Numbered from the stretch's first letter, positions 18,587-29,193 are shown. The stretch: 64,000 nucleotides of DNA from Hyalangium gracile (GCF_020103725.1 NZ_JAHXBG010000013.1:244237-308236); one strand, 5' to 3'. Program-made: numbers and translations. The notes: generated by a model from the sequence alone, not told the origin.

Positions 18587-20313
18587 GGAAGCGGACGGTA
18601 CACGGTGTCGTAGTCCACGATGTACTTCCACCAGTTGTAATGCTCGGTGGTGCTGTTGCCGGGGTTCTTCGGGATGCGCGACAGCCAGTACGTCAGGTAG
18701 CCCTCCTGCGAGCAGCCCCACGTGGAGCAGTCCACCGGCGTCCGGTTGCCCAGGTTCATCTCCGGGTAGGTGTCCCACTGCGCGCACGAGCTCATCCGCG
18801 CCGCCGTGTTCCCGTAGTCGTAGTCGCTGGCCCCATTCACCGGATAGTGGACGTCTCCGCACGAGCCCCCGCCTGGCGCGTCCTGATCGATGCAGGTGAA
18901 CTGCGTCCAAGAACTCTGCGTGCTGCAGCGGTGCCAGTAGCCCTGCCCCGGGGGCGCAATCGTCAGCGCCGACTCGATGCGGTGCCCGTAGCTGTGCATC
19001 TGGTTGTCGAAGCCCACGTCCCAGTTGAAGCCCATGACGAAGTACGTCCGCCCGCACACCGGTAGATCCTTCTTCCGTCCGTCGTAGATCCAGTAGTTGT
19101 ACGGCTGGGGCGAGTAGGCGGGCTGATCACCGGGGATCTTGAAGGCGAACTCGTCGAAGCCGAAGTAGTCGCCGCCCCACATCCACACCTCGTCCACGGC
19201 TCCCGAGGAGATCTGGGCGCACAGATCCTTGCCCGATGCCGTCTTGTACTCGGCCAGCATGGACGCGTAGCTCATCTCATCGGGCATGTGGCAGTTGGCC
19301 GGGTCGGCGCGGCACGCCATGTACGTGCTGTACGTGTAGCGGAAGCCGTCCAGCTTCTTCGGGAACGCGTTGATGACCACGTTCTCGACGATCTGGTAGT
19401 TCACCGCGCCGTTCGTCACGGCCTGCAGCGTGTCCACCAGCATCTGCGCGCGTGTCGTCGCGCTCGGCCACCCGAGCACCGTCGTCAGCCGGCCCGAGGG
19501 CGTCATGGGATCGTAGCGGACCACCGCCAGCCGCCGCTTCATGGCCTCCGCGAGGAAGCGGACCTGTCTCGAGGTGAGCGGCACGTTGTAGAGCCGCACC
19601 TCGTCGAGCGCTCCCGCGTAGGCGTTCCACGAGGGGTGGTTGGCCAGGACGAGCGGGCGCGCCGAGTCCTGGATCGTTCCCTGCGCGGGGGCCGACGCCG
19701 CCAGCACCCCGTTCACATAGAGCTGGATCGACGAGCCGTTGAAGACACCGGCGACGTGAGCCCACTGGTTCACCGTGGCGGGCGCGGAGACAGACGGCAG
19801 CTGCCCGTTGGAGAGCTGCACGGTGAAGCGGTACTGCCCGTCCTGGATCAGGAGGATATACGCGTCCGGCGAGTACCACTTGCCCACGAGCGACTGCAGG
19901 CCCGTGATTCGCGAGGGCTTCACCCACGCGGAGACGGTCATCGCGCTGGTGAAGTGGAAGGCGGGGCGGTCCGGCACCTCGACGCGATCATCCACCCCGT
20001 CGAAGGTGAAGGCCGAGTTGATGCGCCCCTGGAGCGTCCTCCCATACCCGTTGTAGCGCGTGCCCGTGGCCCCGTTGCCCGAGCTGTCGAGCATGCTCGA
20101 GCCCGAGGCGTCCTCCATGGCCCAGTGGGCGACGGGCCCCGGCAGTCCCAGCGCGCCCTGCGTGGTTCCCACCGGCTCGACGGGCCGCGGCTCCTCCGCC
20201 GCGATTCCACCGCAGCCGACGGTGAGTGTTCCCCACAGCCCCAGGAGCGCGAGCACACCTGGACCCATCCGGGAGGAGCCCCTCCCAGAACGCACTGCTT
20301 CCAACCGATTCAT
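18583..20313 (-). CDS. LamG-domain lipoprotein
   Basis: The start MNRLEAVRSG places a hydrophobic segment and a lipobox-like TVGC near residue 35; the frame is open further upstream. The mature protein of about 540 residues begins with a concanavalin-like LamG/laminin-G domain (about 60-235; VAHWAMEDASG, FDGVDDRVEVPD, LDEVRLYNVPLT), which usually binds carbohydrate. The remaining 330 residues are rich in Tyr, Trp and Cys and contain WMWGGDYFGFDEFAFKIPG and GHRIESAL; I do not recognise a named family there. The cysteines suggest disulphides and extracytoplasmic location. A carbohydrate-linked surface role is inferred. Confidence 0.82.
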   Translation of the reverse strand: MNRLEAVRSGRGSSRMGPGVLALLGLWGTLTVGCGGIAAEEPRPVEPVGTTQGALGLPGPVAHWAMEDASGSSMLDSSGNGATGTRYNGYGRTLQGRINSAFTFDGVDDRVEVPDRPAFHFTSAMTVSAWVKPSRITGLQSLVGKWYSPDAYILLIQDGQYRFTVQLSNGQLPSVSAPATVNQWAHVAGVFNGSSIQLYVNGVLAASAPAQGTIQDSARPLVLANHPSWNAYAGALDEVRLYNVPLTSRQVRFLAEAMKRRLAVVRYDPMTPSGRLTTVLGWPSATTRAQMLVDTLQAVTNGAVNYQIVENVVINAFPKKLDGFRYTYSTYMACRADPANCHMPDEMSYASMLAEYKTASGKDLCAQISSGAVDEVWMWGGDYFGFDEFAFKIPGDQPAYSPQPYNYWIYDGRKKDLPVCGRTYFVMGFNWDVGFDNQMHSYGHRIESALTIAPPGQGYWHRCSTQSSWTQFTCIDQDAPGGGSCGDVHYPVNGASDYDYGNTAARMSSCAQWDTYPEMNLGNRTPVDCSTWGCSQEGYLTYWLSRIPKNPGNSTTEHYNWWKYIVDYDTVYRPLP

Positions 20314-20507
20314 CGAAGCACCCCGGAGAAATACAGGAAGAATGATCGAAAATGCACACTCAGGAACGTCCGGGAGGACCTGGGGATCTAGTGCCCATTG
20401 GGGCACCCCACGTGTTTCAGCGTTGAGAAGGACACGGAGCGGAGCCGCACGGTCGGTCTGGACTCGGTTTGCTGGCGGGCACGTGCTCTCGTGGAACCGC
20501 CACCGAT

Positions 20508-22907
20508 ATGCCCAGCGTCGCTGACTTCATCGAGAGGAACCATGCGTACCTCGTCCGGCGTTACTCCGAGGAGGTGGGCAAGCTGGAGTCCGCTCGGGGC
20601 CTGTCTCTTCACGAGCTGACGGACACCTTCCCCGAGTACCTGGACACGCTCGTCGCCATCTCTCGGCAGGGACACCGGGGAGACAAGGCCCGGACGAAGA
20701 AGCGGCTCGAGGAGACCCACCTCTCGTTGCGCCTTCGGCTGGGCTACAACCAGGAGGAGGTCACCACCGAGTACACGGTGATGGGGAGCCTCATCGCGGG
20801 CCTCTGGGCGGAGCTGCCTCGGGAGGAGCAGCCGCCTCCCGAGGACACGGACCTGCTCTTCGCCGACCTCCAGGATGCGATGGACTCCACCATCGCCTTC
20901 TTCAGCGGCTACTCCGTGGAGGATCGGCAGCGTGAGAAGCGCACCTTGCGCAGGCTGGACGCGCTCGCTCCCAAGACCCTGGATCGCGACGGAGATCCGA
21001 GCCTGCTGTGCGAGCAGCTCATGCCCGTGGTGGAAGTCATCCAGGATGCGCTGAGAGCGAACGGGGCGGAGCTGTTCCTCGTGGATGCGTCCGGCAGGAA
21101 CCTGGTCGCGGCGGTCGCCACGGGCCTGTGCTCTCGCCGCCCGCTCCGGCTCTCCATCCCCCTGGCTCCCGCGTCCTTCCTCGGCCAGGTGTCCCGCTCC
21201 GAGGAGCCCCTCCACCTGCCGGACGCCACCACCGCCTTGAAGGAGACCACCGAGGGGCTCGGCACGGCGGGACTGCGCTCGCTGCTGGGGCTCAGGCTCT
21301 GGCCTCATGGCGAGCTGCTCGGCGTCCTCTACGTGGGCCTGGCCGAGGTGCGCTCCTTCGAGCCCCAGGCCCGCCGCTACTTCGAGACCCTGGTGGAGTA
21401 CCTGTCCGGCATCGTCGACCGGGCGCTCCTCATCGGCCAGCTGCGTGGGGCGAACGCCCAGCTGCGTCAGAGCGAGGAGCGCCTGCGCCTGGCGGTGGAT
21501 GCGGCGCAGCTGGGCACCTGGGACTACAACCCCGTGACGGGAGCGCTGCGCTGGGATGAGCGGTGCAAGGCCATCTTCGGGCTGCCTTCCGAGGCGGAGG
21601 TGACCTACGACACGTTCCTCGCGGGGGTGCACCCGGAGGATCGCGAGCGTGTCGATGCCGCCGTGAAGCGCGCCACCGAGCCACCGGGGAGCAGGTTCGA
21701 CATCGAGTACCGCGTGGTGGGGCTCCAGGATGGAGTCCTGCGCTGGGGACACTCCAGCGGGCAGGCCTGGTTCGAGGAGGGGCGCGCGGTGCGCTTCATC
21801 GGCACCGTGCAGGACGTCTCCGCGCTCCGGCAGGTGCGCGAGGCGCTGGTGCGCAGCGAGCGGGAGTTCCGCACCCTGGCCGAGTCGATTCCGCAGATCG
21901 TCTGGACGGCCCGTCCCGACGGCCAGGTGGACTATGTCAACCAGCGCCTGGGCGAGCTGGTGGGCCGGCAGGGCTCGGAGTTGCTGGAGCCCGGCTGGCA
22001 CCGGATCCTCCACCCGGAGAACGTTCCGGAGGTGCTGGTGGCCTGGAGGCGCTCGCTCGAGACGGGCGAGCCCTATCAGGTGGAGCAGCACCTCCGGCGA
22101 AAGGATGGCGTCTACCGCTGGCACCTCACCCGCGCCGTGCCGGCCCGGGATGAGAGCGGACGGGTGATCAAGTGGCTGGGCACGAGCACGGACATCGACG
22201 ACATCAAGCGCCAGGAGGCGGAGCTGCGCCGCAGCGCCAGCTTCGAGCAGCAGCTGATCGGCATCGTCAGCCACGACTTGCGCAACCCGCTCAACGCCAT
22301 CACGCTGTCGGCCCAGGTGCTGCTGCGCGGCGAGGAGCTCACCGAGCGGCAGGCGAAGTCCGTGGCCCGGCTCATCTCCGCCGCCGAGCGCGCCACCCGC
22401 ATGACGAGGGATCTGCTCGACTTCACCCAGGCCCGCTTCGGGCGAGGCATCCCCATCGAGCGCAAGGCGCTCGACTTCCACGCGACGGTGCGCCAGGCGC
22501 TCGAGGAGGTGCAGGCGGCCCACCCGGAGCGCGTCATCGACTTCCACTGCCAGGGGGAAGGGGAGGGGGCCTGGGATGGGGACAGGCTCACGCAGGTGGT
22601 GACCAACCTGGTGAGCAATGCCCTGGCCTACAGCCCCCAGGGGACACCGGTGCGGGTGGAGACGCGCGGCGCGGAGCATGAGGTGCTCCTGCGCGTGCAC
22701 AACCAGGGGCCGCCAATCGCTCCGGAGCTGCTGCCCCAGCTCTTCGAGCCGATGCGGCGCGGCTCGGAGCAGGCCAACGCCGGGCGCAGCATCGGGCTGG
22801 GGCTCTTCATCGTGGACAGCATCGTCCGCGCGCACGGCGGGCGCATCGAGGTGCGCTCCCTGGAAGGGGAGGGCACGGCGTTCACGGTGCACCTGCCGCG
22901 CTCCTGA
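20508..22907 (+). CDS. Cytosolic hybrid-free sensor histidine kinase (RsbRD-like N-terminus, GAF, two PAS)
   Basis: The start MPSVADFIERN was chosen over one 39 bases upstream because it begins the conserved N-terminus. Residues 1-150 resemble the RsbRD-like input domain (RNHAYLVRRYSEEV). A GAF domain spans about 165-310, and two PAS/PAC units about 330-450 and 455-575. The HisKA phosphorylation site is IVSHDLRNPLN near 585, and the HATPase has N-box NLVSNAL and G-box GLGLFIVDS at the end. No transmembrane helices are present, so the signal is intracellular. No receiver domain or response regulator lies nearby, so it is an orphan kinase. The divergent LamG gene shares the 194-base upstream region. 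Confidence 0.92.
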   Translation: MPSVADFIERNHAYLVRRYSEEVGKLESARGLSLHELTDTFPEYLDTLVAISRQGHRGDKARTKKRLEETHLSLRLRLGYNQEEVTTEYTVMGSLIAGLWAELPREEQPPPEDTDLLFADLQDAMDSTIAFFSGYSVEDRQREKRTLRRLDALAPKTLDRDGDPSLLCEQLMPVVEVIQDALRANGAELFLVDASGRNLVAAVATGLCSRRPLRLSIPLAPASFLGQVSRSEEPLHLPDATTALKETTEGLGTAGLRSLLGLRLWPHGELLGVLYVGLAEVRSFEPQARRYFETLVEYLSGIVDRALLIGQLRGANAQLRQSEERLRLAVDAAQLGTWDYNPVTGALRWDERCKAIFGLPSEAEVTYDTFLAGVHPEDRERVDAAVKRATEPPGSRFDIEYRVVGLQDGVLRWGHSSGQAWFEEGRAVRFIGTVQDVSALRQVREALVRSEREFRTLAESIPQIVWTARPDGQVDYVNQRLGELVGRQGSELLEPGWHRILHPENVPEVLVAWRRSLETGEPYQVEQHLRRKDGVYRWHLTRAVPARDESGRVIKWLGTSTDIDDIKRQEAELRRSASFEQQLIGIVSHDLRNPLNAITLSAQVLLRGEELTERQAKSVARLISAAERATRMTRDLLDFTQARFGRGIPIERKALDFHATVRQALEEVQAAHPERVIDFHCQGEGEGAWDGDRLTQVVTNLVSNALAYSPQGTPVRVETRGAEHEVLLRVHNQGPPIAPELLPQLFEPMRRGSEQANAGRSIGLGLFIVDSIVRAHGGRIEVRSLEGEGTAFTVHLPRS

Positions 22908-22919
22908 GCCGGGGCTCAG
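22904..22919. terminator. Bidirectional hairpin overlapping two stop codons
   Basis: CTGAGCCGGGGCTCAG forms a 6-7 base-pair GC-rich stem. It contains the stop codons of both convergent genes, the histidine kinase and the fumarase. There is no U-run on either side, so it may act as a barrier or a Rho-assisted end rather than a classical intrinsic terminator. Confidence 0.4.
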
Positions 22920-24544
22920 TCCTTGGCGGAGACGTTCAGCTCGGCGAAGAAGTCGTTGCCCTTGTCATCCACGACGATGAAGGCGGGGAAGTCCACCACC
23001 TCGATCTTCCACACGGCCTCCATGCCGAGCTCGGGGTACTCGAGCACCTCCACCTTCTTGATGCAGTCCTGGGCCAGGCGCGCGGCCGGGCCGCCGATGC
23101 TGCCCAGGTAGAAGCCGCCATGCTTCTTGCACGCCTCGGTGACGGCCTTGGAGCGGTTGCCCTTGGCCAGCATGACGAGGCTGCCGCCGTTGGCCTGGAA
23201 CAGGTCCACGTAGCTGTCCATGCGGCCGGCGGTGGTGGGGCCGAAGCTGCCGGAGGCATAGCCCTGCGGCGTCTTCGCCGGCCCCGCGTAGTACACCGCG
23301 TAGTCCTTCATGTACTGGGGCAGGCCCTCGCCCCGGTCCAGGCGCTCCTTGATCTTCGCGTGGGCGATGTCGCGCGCGACAATGACGGGCCCGGACAGCG
23401 ACAGGCGCGTCTTCGTGGGGTAGCGGCCGAGCTCAGCGCGGATGTCCGACATGGGCCGGTTGAGATCGATCTTCACCACCTCGCCGCCGAGCTGCGCGTC
23501 CGTCGTCTCGGGCAGGTACTTCGCCGGATCCGTCTCGAGCTGTTCCAGGTAGATGCCGCTCTGGGTGATCTTCCCCACGGCCTGGCGGTCCGCGGAGCAG
23601 GAGACGGCGATGGCCACCGGGCAGCTGGCGCCGTGACGGGGCAGGCGGATGACGCGCACGTCATGGCAGAAGTACTTGCCGCCGAACTGGGCGCCGATGC
23701 CCATGCGGCGGGTGAGCTGGTGCACCTTCTCCTCCAGCTCCACGTCCCGGAAGCCGCGGCCCAGGTTGTTGCCGGTGGTGGGCAGGGAGTCCAGGTAGCG
23801 GGCGGAGGCGTACTTGGCCGTCTTGAGGGCGAACTCCGCCGAGGTGCCGCCCACGACGATGGCCAGGTGGTACGGCGGGCACGCGGCGGTGCCCAGCGAG
23901 CGGATCTTCTGATCCAGGAACTTCATCAGGCTGTCCGGGTTGAGCAGCGCCTTGGTCTCCTGGAAGAGGTAGCTCTTGTTGGCCGAGCCGCCGCCCTTGG
24001 CCATGAAGAGGAACTTGTAGGCGTCGCCCTCGGTGGCGTAGAGCTCGATCTGCGCCGGCAGGTTGGTGCCGGTGTTGGCCTCCTTGTACATGTCCAGCGG
24101 GGCCAGCTGCGAGTAGCGCAGGTTGCTGGTGGTGTACGTCTCGAAGATGCCGCGGGAGATGGCCTCCTCGTCATTGGCGCCGGTGAGGACGTACTGGCCC
24201 TTCTTGCCCATGACGATGGCGGTGCCGGTGTCCTGGCAGGAGGGCAGCACGCGGCCGGCGGCGATGTTGGCGTTCTTCAAGAGCTCCAGCGCCACGAAGC
24301 GATCGTTGGAGGTGGCCTCGGGATCCTTGAGGATGTTGGACAGCTGCTGCAGGTGGCCGGGGCGCAGCAGGTGGGCGATGTCGCGCATCGCCTCGCGGGT
24401 GAGCAGGGTGAGGGCCTCGGGGGCCACCTGGAGGAATGTCTTCCCCCCGGCCTCGAAGGTGGAGACGTGGTCCTTGCTCAGAAGCCGGTACGGGGTGGTG
24501 TCCTCGCCCAGCGGCAGCATGTCCTGGTAGGTGAAAGCGCTCAC
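22916..24544 (-). CDS. fumA: Fumarate hydratase, class I (iron-sulphur)
   Basis: The 542-residue enzyme interconverts fumarate and malate in the citric acid cycle. It matches the full-length class I family: [11 protein letters not shown] with C103, TAACPPYH with C222 and AVSC with C316 supply the three 4Fe-4S ligands. [12 protein letters not shown] and the C-terminal domain [15 protein letters not shown] are conserved. The GTG start is preceded by GAGG. The gene stands alone; a short-chain dehydrogenase gene on the same strand lies 94 bases upstream. Class I fumarases are oxygen-labile in other bacteria. No lesions are seen. Confidence 0.95.
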   Translation of the reverse strand: MSAFTYQDMLPLGEDTTPYRLLSKDHVSTFEAGGKTFLQVAPEALTLLTREAMRDIAHLLRPGHLQQLSNILKDPEATSNDRFVALELLKNANIAAGRVLPSCQDTGTAIVMGKKGQYVLTGANDEEAISRGIFETYTTSNLRYSQLAPLDMYKEANTGTNLPAQIELYATEGDAYKFLFMAKGGGSANKSYLFQETKALLNPDSLMKFLDQKIRSLGTAACPPYHLAIVVGGTSAEFALKTAKYASARYLDSLPTTGNNLGRGFRDVELEEKVHQLTRRMGIGAQFGGKYFCHDVRVIRLPRHGASCPVAIAVSCSADRQAVGKITQSGIYLEQLETDPAKYLPETTDAQLGGEVVKIDLNRPMSDIRAELGRYPTKTRLSLSGPVIVARDIAHAKIKERLDRGEGLPQYMKDYAVYYAGPAKTPQGYASGSFGPTTAGRMDSYVDLFQANGGSLVMLAKGNRSKAVTEACKKHGGFYLGSIGGPAARLAQDCIKKVEVLEYPELGMEAVWKIEVVDFPAFIVVDDKGNDFFAELNVSAKD

Positions 24545-24638
24545 GGTGCGGTCCTCGCGAGAAGAGGTGTCTCAGTTAGCACATCCGCGGCGTTCTCGCT
24601 CCGCCCCCCGAGCGAGAGCGCGGGCCTTCGGCTTCCCC

Positions 24639-25448
24639 CTAGGAATCCCGCTCCTGGACGGCCCGCCGGGCCATGCGGTCCACCAGCCCCGGCGCGACGA
24701 GCTTGAGGAACTGGCCCACCTTGCCCTGGGCCGTCATCACCAATTCCCGGTCGCGGCGTTCCATGGCGCGGACGATCTGCGCCACGCAGGTGTGCACGTC
24801 CATGGTGGGCAGCGTCTCATCGCGCTTGCTGCGCTGCATCGGCTTGCCGTCCGGCCCCACGGCGCGCGCGCGGATCTCCGTGGCGACGAAGCCGGGAGAC
24901 ACCACCAGCACGTCCACCCCTGTGCCCATCAGCTCGACGCGCACCGAGTCGAAGAAGCCCTGCATGGCGTGCTTGCTCGCGCTGTAGGCGCTGCGCGTGG
25001 GCACCCCCGTCTTCCCCGTGAGCGAGGAGATGGCCACCAGCATCCCCTTGCGCGCCTTGAGGTGGGGCAGGGCGTGGTAGGAGCAGTAGACGGCGCCCAG
25101 GTAGTTCACCCGCATGATGTGCTCGTAGAGCGAGAGATCCTTCACCTCGTCGAGCCGCGACCACATGGTGATGCCCGCGTTGTTCACCAGGGTGTCGATG
25201 CCGCCGAAGGCCTCCACGGCGCGCTCCACCAGGCGCCGGCAGGCCTCCGGGTCCGCCACGTCGGTCCCCACGGCGATGGCGCGGCCCCCCGCCTGCTCGC
25301 ACTGGTGCTTCACCTGGGCGAGCCCCTCCTCGCTCCGGGCCGCGAGCACCACGTTCGCCCCGCGCCCGGCGAGCACCACGGCGAGCTCCTTGCCGATTCC
25401 GGCGGAAGCCCCGGTAATGACGACAGTCTTCCCTTGCATGCTGGCCAT
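24639..25448 (-). CDS. Short-chain dehydrogenase/reductase (SDR)
   Basis: The 269-residue classical SDR has the NAD(P) motif TGASAGIG near residue 13, the structural NNAG near 91 and the active-site YSASK near 156, preceded by the catalytic SSLTGKTG serine. The basic residue after the second strand (AARSEE) is compatible with NADP preference. An in-frame ATG three codons later could also be the start. The C-terminal segment (PTMDVHTCVAQIVRAMERRDRELVM) is typical of SDRs acting on lipid-like or keto substrates, but the substrate cannot be assigned. Confidence 0.9.
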   Translation of the reverse strand: MASMQGKTVVITGASAGIGKELAVVLAGRGANVVLAARSEEGLAQVKHQCEQAGGRAIAVGTDVADPEACRRLVERAVEAFGGIDTLVNNAGITMWSRLDEVKDLSLYEHIMRVNYLGAVYCSYHALPHLKARKGMLVAISSLTGKTGVPTRSAYSASKHAMQGFFDSVRVELMGTGVDVLVVSPGFVATEIRARAVGPDGKPMQRSKRDETLPTMDVHTCVAQIVRAMERRDRELVMTAQGKVGQFLKLVAPGLVDRMARRAVQERDS

Positions 25449-25531
25449 GCGGGCATTCTTCCAGAGGAAGCGCCTGGAGCGCGATTTTTCAAGGAACGGT
25501 CGCGCTCGCCCGCCTAGATTCCACCTCCGAG

Positions 25532-28072
25532 ATGGATACCCCCGAGAAACGCGCTCCCCTGGCTGCCCTGCTCCCCGCGCGGGGCGCGCCCCCCCTGAGC
25601 TCTGACGAGATCCTCAACCGCTTCGTCACCTACGTGTCCTCCAACGGGCTGGAGCTCTACCCGGCGCAGGAGGAGGCCATCCTCGAGCTGCTGGCGGACA
25701 AGCACCTGTTCCTGAAGACGCCCACGGGCTCGGGCAAGTCGCTGGTGGCCACGGCGCTGCACTTCAAGGCCATGGCCGAGGGCAAGGTCTCCTACTACAC
25801 GTGCCCCATCAAGGCGCTGGTGAACGAGAAGTTCTTCGCGCTCTGCGACGCCTTCGGCGCGGAGAACGTGGGCATGCTCACCGGCGACGCGAGCATCAAC
25901 CGCGACGCCCCCATCATCTGCTGCACGGCGGAGATCCTCGCCAACATGGCCATGCGGGACTCGCGCGCCCCGGTGGACTACGTGGTGATGGACGAGTTCC
26001 ACTACTACTCGGACCGCGAGCGTGGCACGGCCTGGCAGCTGCCCCTGCTGGGGCTGCCGAAGACGACGTTCCTGATGATGTCCGCCACGCTGGGCGACAC
26101 GCACATCATCGAGGAGGGCCTGCAGAAGCTCACGGGGAAGGAAGTGGTCTCCGTGCGCAGCGCCAGGCGCCCGGTGCCCCTGGACTTCGAGTACCGGGAG
26201 ACGCCGCTGCACGAGACGATCCAGGACCTGGTGGGCAAGGGGAAGTACCCCATCTACCTGGTGAACTTCACCCAGCGCGCGGCGGCGGAGCAGGCGCAGA
26301 ACCTCATGAGCGTGGACTTCTCCACCAAGGAGGAGAAGGAGGCCATCCGGCAGGCGCTGATGGACGCGCCCTTCGACACGCCCTACGGCAAGGAGTTCCA
26401 GCGCTTCCTGCGCCATGGCGTGGGCATGCACCACGCGGGCCTGCTGCCCAAGTACCGGCTGCTGGTGGAGAAGCTGGCGCAGGCGGGACACCTCAAGGTC
26501 ATCTCCGGCACGGACACGCTCGGAGTGGGGGTGAACATCCCCATCCGCACGGTGCTCTTCACGCAGCTGTTCAAGTTCAACGGCGAGAAGCTGGCCACGC
26601 TGAGCGTGCGCGACTTCCAGCAGATCGCCGGCCGGGCGGGCCGCAAGGGCTTCGATGACCAGGGCAGCGTGGTGGCCCAGGCGCCCGAGCACGTCATCGA
26701 GAACATCAAGCAGGCCCAGAAGGAGGCCGCGGGCAAGAAGAAGGCGCCCAAGGCCAAGCCGCCGCAGAAGGGCTTCGTCAACTACGACAGGAGCACCTTC
26801 GAGCGGCTGCAGAACGGCATCCCCGAGCCCCTGGAGTCCCGCTTTGAAGTCTCCCACGGGCTGCTGCTCAACCTGCTGCAGAGCGATCTGACGGAGGGCA
26901 GCGGCGGGTACAAGCGGCTGGTGCAGCTGGTGGGGCGCACTCACGACTCGGACTACGTGAAGCGCCGGCACCTGAAGACGGCGGCGGCCTGCTTCCGGAC
27001 GCTGGCGGGGGCGGGCATCGTCAGCGTGGAGAAGCGGCCGGGTGGGGCGCTGGTGAAGGTGGCCGAGGATCTGCAACGGGACTTCTCGCTCAACCACACG
27101 CTGTCGCTGTACCTGCTGGACACGCTGGAGAAGCTGGATCCCACCACGGAGACGTACTCGCTGGACGTGGTGACGCTGGTGGAGTCCATCCTCGAGAACC
27201 CGGACGTCGTCCTCTACGCGCAGCTCCACCAGCTCAAGGGGGAGAAGATCGCGGAGATGAAGGCGCAGGGCATCGAGTACGACGATCGGATGGCGGAGCT
27301 GGAGAAGCTGGAGTGGCCCAAGCCGAACCGGGACTTCATCTACAGCACCTTCAACGAGTTCGAGCGCAAGCACCCGTGGGTGGGCCAGGAGAACATCCGT
27401 CCCAAGTCCATCGTCCGGGACATGTTCGAGCGCTTCATGTCCTTCCACGACTATGTGCGCGAGTACGGGCTGCAGCGCAGCGAGGGCGTGCTGCTGCGGT
27501 ACGTGAGCGACGTGTACAAGACGCTGGTGCAGACGGTGCCCGAGCGCTTCAAGGACGAGGCGGTGGAGGACATCCTCGATCACCTGCGCGCCACGCTGCG
27601 GCAGGTGGACTCCAGCCTGCTGGACGAGTGGGAGCGGATGCGCAACCCGGAGGCGGTGCTCGCGCCGAAGCCGGTGGTGGAGCTCAAGCCCAAGGAGCTG
27701 ACAGAGGATCCGAAGGCCTTCGCGGCGCGCGTGCGCGAGGAACTGCACCGGTTGCTGCGGGCGCTGGGGCAGAAGCGCTACATGGACGCGCTGGCGATGC
27801 TGGACGGCGCGGTGGGCGAGTGGACGGCCCCCAAGCTGGAGCAGGCGATGGCGCCGTACTTCGAGGAGCACAAGGTGGTGGTGCTCACGCCGGCGGCGCG
27901 CAGGCCGAGCCTGACGTTCATCAAGGAGGCGGGCCAGCGCATGTGGGAGGCCCAGCAGCGCATCATGGACCCGGAGGGCCATGGGGACTGGCTCCTGGAC
28001 TGCGAGATCGATCTGCGCGGCCGCAAGCTCGACGACGGCCCCATCCTCATCCTTCGCCGGATCGGCCCCTGA
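25532..28072 (+). CDS. Ski2-like DEAD/DEAH-box helicase with DUF3516 C-terminus
   Basis: The 846-residue protein has both RecA-like helicase domains: motif I TPTGSGKS near residue 68, motif II DEFH near 154, SATLGD motif III near 187, and motif VI QIAGRAGRKG near 370. The long C-terminal half (from about 440) matches DUF3516, seen in bacterial superfamily 2 helicases related to RNA helicases of the Ski2/Mtr4 type. A role in RNA unwinding or decay is inferred from the family. It is cytosolic and stands alone after a short gap; the divergent SDR start is 83 bases away. Confidence 0.92.
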   Translation: MDTPEKRAPLAALLPARGAPPLSSDEILNRFVTYVSSNGLELYPAQEEAILELLADKHLFLKTPTGSGKSLVATALHFKAMAEGKVSYYTCPIKALVNEKFFALCDAFGAENVGMLTGDASINRDAPIICCTAEILANMAMRDSRAPVDYVVMDEFHYYSDRERGTAWQLPLLGLPKTTFLMMSATLGDTHIIEEGLQKLTGKEVVSVRSARRPVPLDFEYRETPLHETIQDLVGKGKYPIYLVNFTQRAAAEQAQNLMSVDFSTKEEKEAIRQALMDAPFDTPYGKEFQRFLRHGVGMHHAGLLPKYRLLVEKLAQAGHLKVISGTDTLGVGVNIPIRTVLFTQLFKFNGEKLATLSVRDFQQIAGRAGRKGFDDQGSVVAQAPEHVIENIKQAQKEAAGKKKAPKAKPPQKGFVNYDRSTFERLQNGIPEPLESRFEVSHGLLLNLLQSDLTEGSGGYKRLVQLVGRTHDSDYVKRRHLKTAAACFRTLAGAGIVSVEKRPGGALVKVAEDLQRDFSLNHTLSLYLLDTLEKLDPTTETYSLDVVTLVESILENPDVVLYAQLHQLKGEKIAEMKAQGIEYDDRMAELEKLEWPKPNRDFIYSTFNEFERKHPWVGQENIRPKSIVRDMFERFMSFHDYVREYGLQRSEGVLLRYVSDVYKTLVQTVPERFKDEAVEDILDHLRATLRQVDSSLLDEWERMRNPEAVLAPKPVVELKPKELTEDPKAFAARVREELHRLLRALGQKRYMDALAMLDGAVGEWTAPKLEQAMAPYFEEHKVVVLTPAARRPSLTFIKEAGQRMWEAQQRIMDPEGHGDWLLDCEIDLRGRKLDDGPILILRRIGP

Positions 28073-28119
28073 TCCGGTGGCTGCTTCCAGCCCTCCTCGG
28101 GTGATGGAAGAAGGCTGAC

Positions 28120-29190
28120 ATGGCTTCTGCTTCTCCCCGGATCAAGGCCTTCGACTGGCTGCGAGGGCTCGCGGTCCTCTTCATGATCGAGACGCACGCC
28201 CTGGTGCTCCTGCGTCCGGAGCTGCGGGCATCGGAGGCGGCCCGTTCCCTCGGCTGGTTCAACGGGCTGGTCGCGCCGTCCTTCATCTTCGCCGCCGGCT
28301 TCAGCCTGGCGCTCGTGCAGGTGCGCGGAGCCCACGGGCCGCGCTGGCCGCGCGTGCGCCGGAGCCTTCGCCGCATCGGTGAGGTGCTGGCGGTGGGGCT
28401 CCTCGTCAACGCCATCTGGTTCCCCTGGAGACAGCAGCCCGGGTGGCTGCTGCGGCTGGACATCCTGCCGTGCATCGGCGTGTCGCTCCTGCTCGCGCTG
28501 CCGCTCATTGTGGGCCTTGCGCGCCGGCCGGCCGTGCTCTCCGTGCTCGCGCTGCTGGTGGCGCTCGGGCTCTTCCTGGTCACCCCCTACGGGGAGCTCG
28601 TGGCGGGCCCCTGGGCGGATGTGGTGAACCGGCAGGGGCCCATGAAGGCGCTGTTCCCCCTGCTGCCGTGGACCGGCTACGTCTTCCTGGGAGCCGCCGT
28701 GGGGGCGGTGGCGGCGGGCGGGAGCATGCGGCACATCCTCGCCTTCCTCGCCCTCATCGCCGGCATCGGGGCCGTGTGCTACTTCCTGGGGCCCGTGTTC
28801 ACGGCGGTCTACCCGCCCCACAAGTTCCACGTCTCGAGCCCCGGCAACCACGGGCAGCGCTTCCTCATCGTGTCGCTGGTGCTCATGGGGCTGCTGCTCC
28901 TGGAGCCTCGGCTGCCGCGGCACTGGCGGGAGGGCTTCTGGGGGCGATTCGTGGAGACGCTGGGGACGAACTCGCTCGCCGGCTACTTCTTCCACGAGAT
29001 GCTCATCTACTACCAGGTAGGGGGCATCTCGCTCGCCGTCCTCGCGCGGGACAAGCTGGGGTGGGGCCTCTACGTCGTGGCGTGGCTTGGGCTCGTCGTG
29101 GCCACCACGCTGCTCCTCAAGGGCGTCGAGTGGGTGTACCCCCGCTACGAGGCCTTGCTGCGCAGGGAGAGCCCGGCGGCGAAGCCTTGA
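28120..29190 (+). CDS. HGSNAT-type (DUF1624) membrane acyltransferase-like protein
   Basis: The 356-residue protein has about ten transmembrane helices and begins with the family signature RIKAFDWLRGLAVLFMIETHA. Conserved features include the SFIFAAGFSLAL helix and the late NSLAGYFFHEMLIYY segment. The family includes heparan-alpha-glucosaminide N-acetyltransferase and related bacterial inner-membrane proteins that probably acetylate envelope sugars. The exact acceptor is unknown. GAAGAAGG precedes the ATG. The gene converges on the metallophosphoesterase with only 3 bases between them. Confidence 0.85.
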   Translation: MASASPRIKAFDWLRGLAVLFMIETHALVLLRPELRASEAARSLGWFNGLVAPSFIFAAGFSLALVQVRGAHGPRWPRVRRSLRRIGEVLAVGLLVNAIWFPWRQQPGWLLRLDILPCIGVSLLLALPLIVGLARRPAVLSVLALLVALGLFLVTPYGELVAGPWADVVNRQGPMKALFPLLPWTGYVFLGAAVGAVAAGGSMRHILAFLALIAGIGAVCYFLGPVFTAVYPPHKFHVSSPGNHGQRFLIVSLVLMGLLLLEPRLPRHWREGFWGRFVETLGTNSLAGYFFHEMLIYYQVGGISLAVLARDKLGWGLYVVAWLGLVVATTLLLKGVEWVYPRYEALLRRESPAAKP

Positions 29191-29193
29191 GCG

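Noticed and set aside
20388..22892. 834-codon open frame antisense to the histidine kinase
   Set aside because: No motifs, and the sense strand has all histidine kinase boxes.
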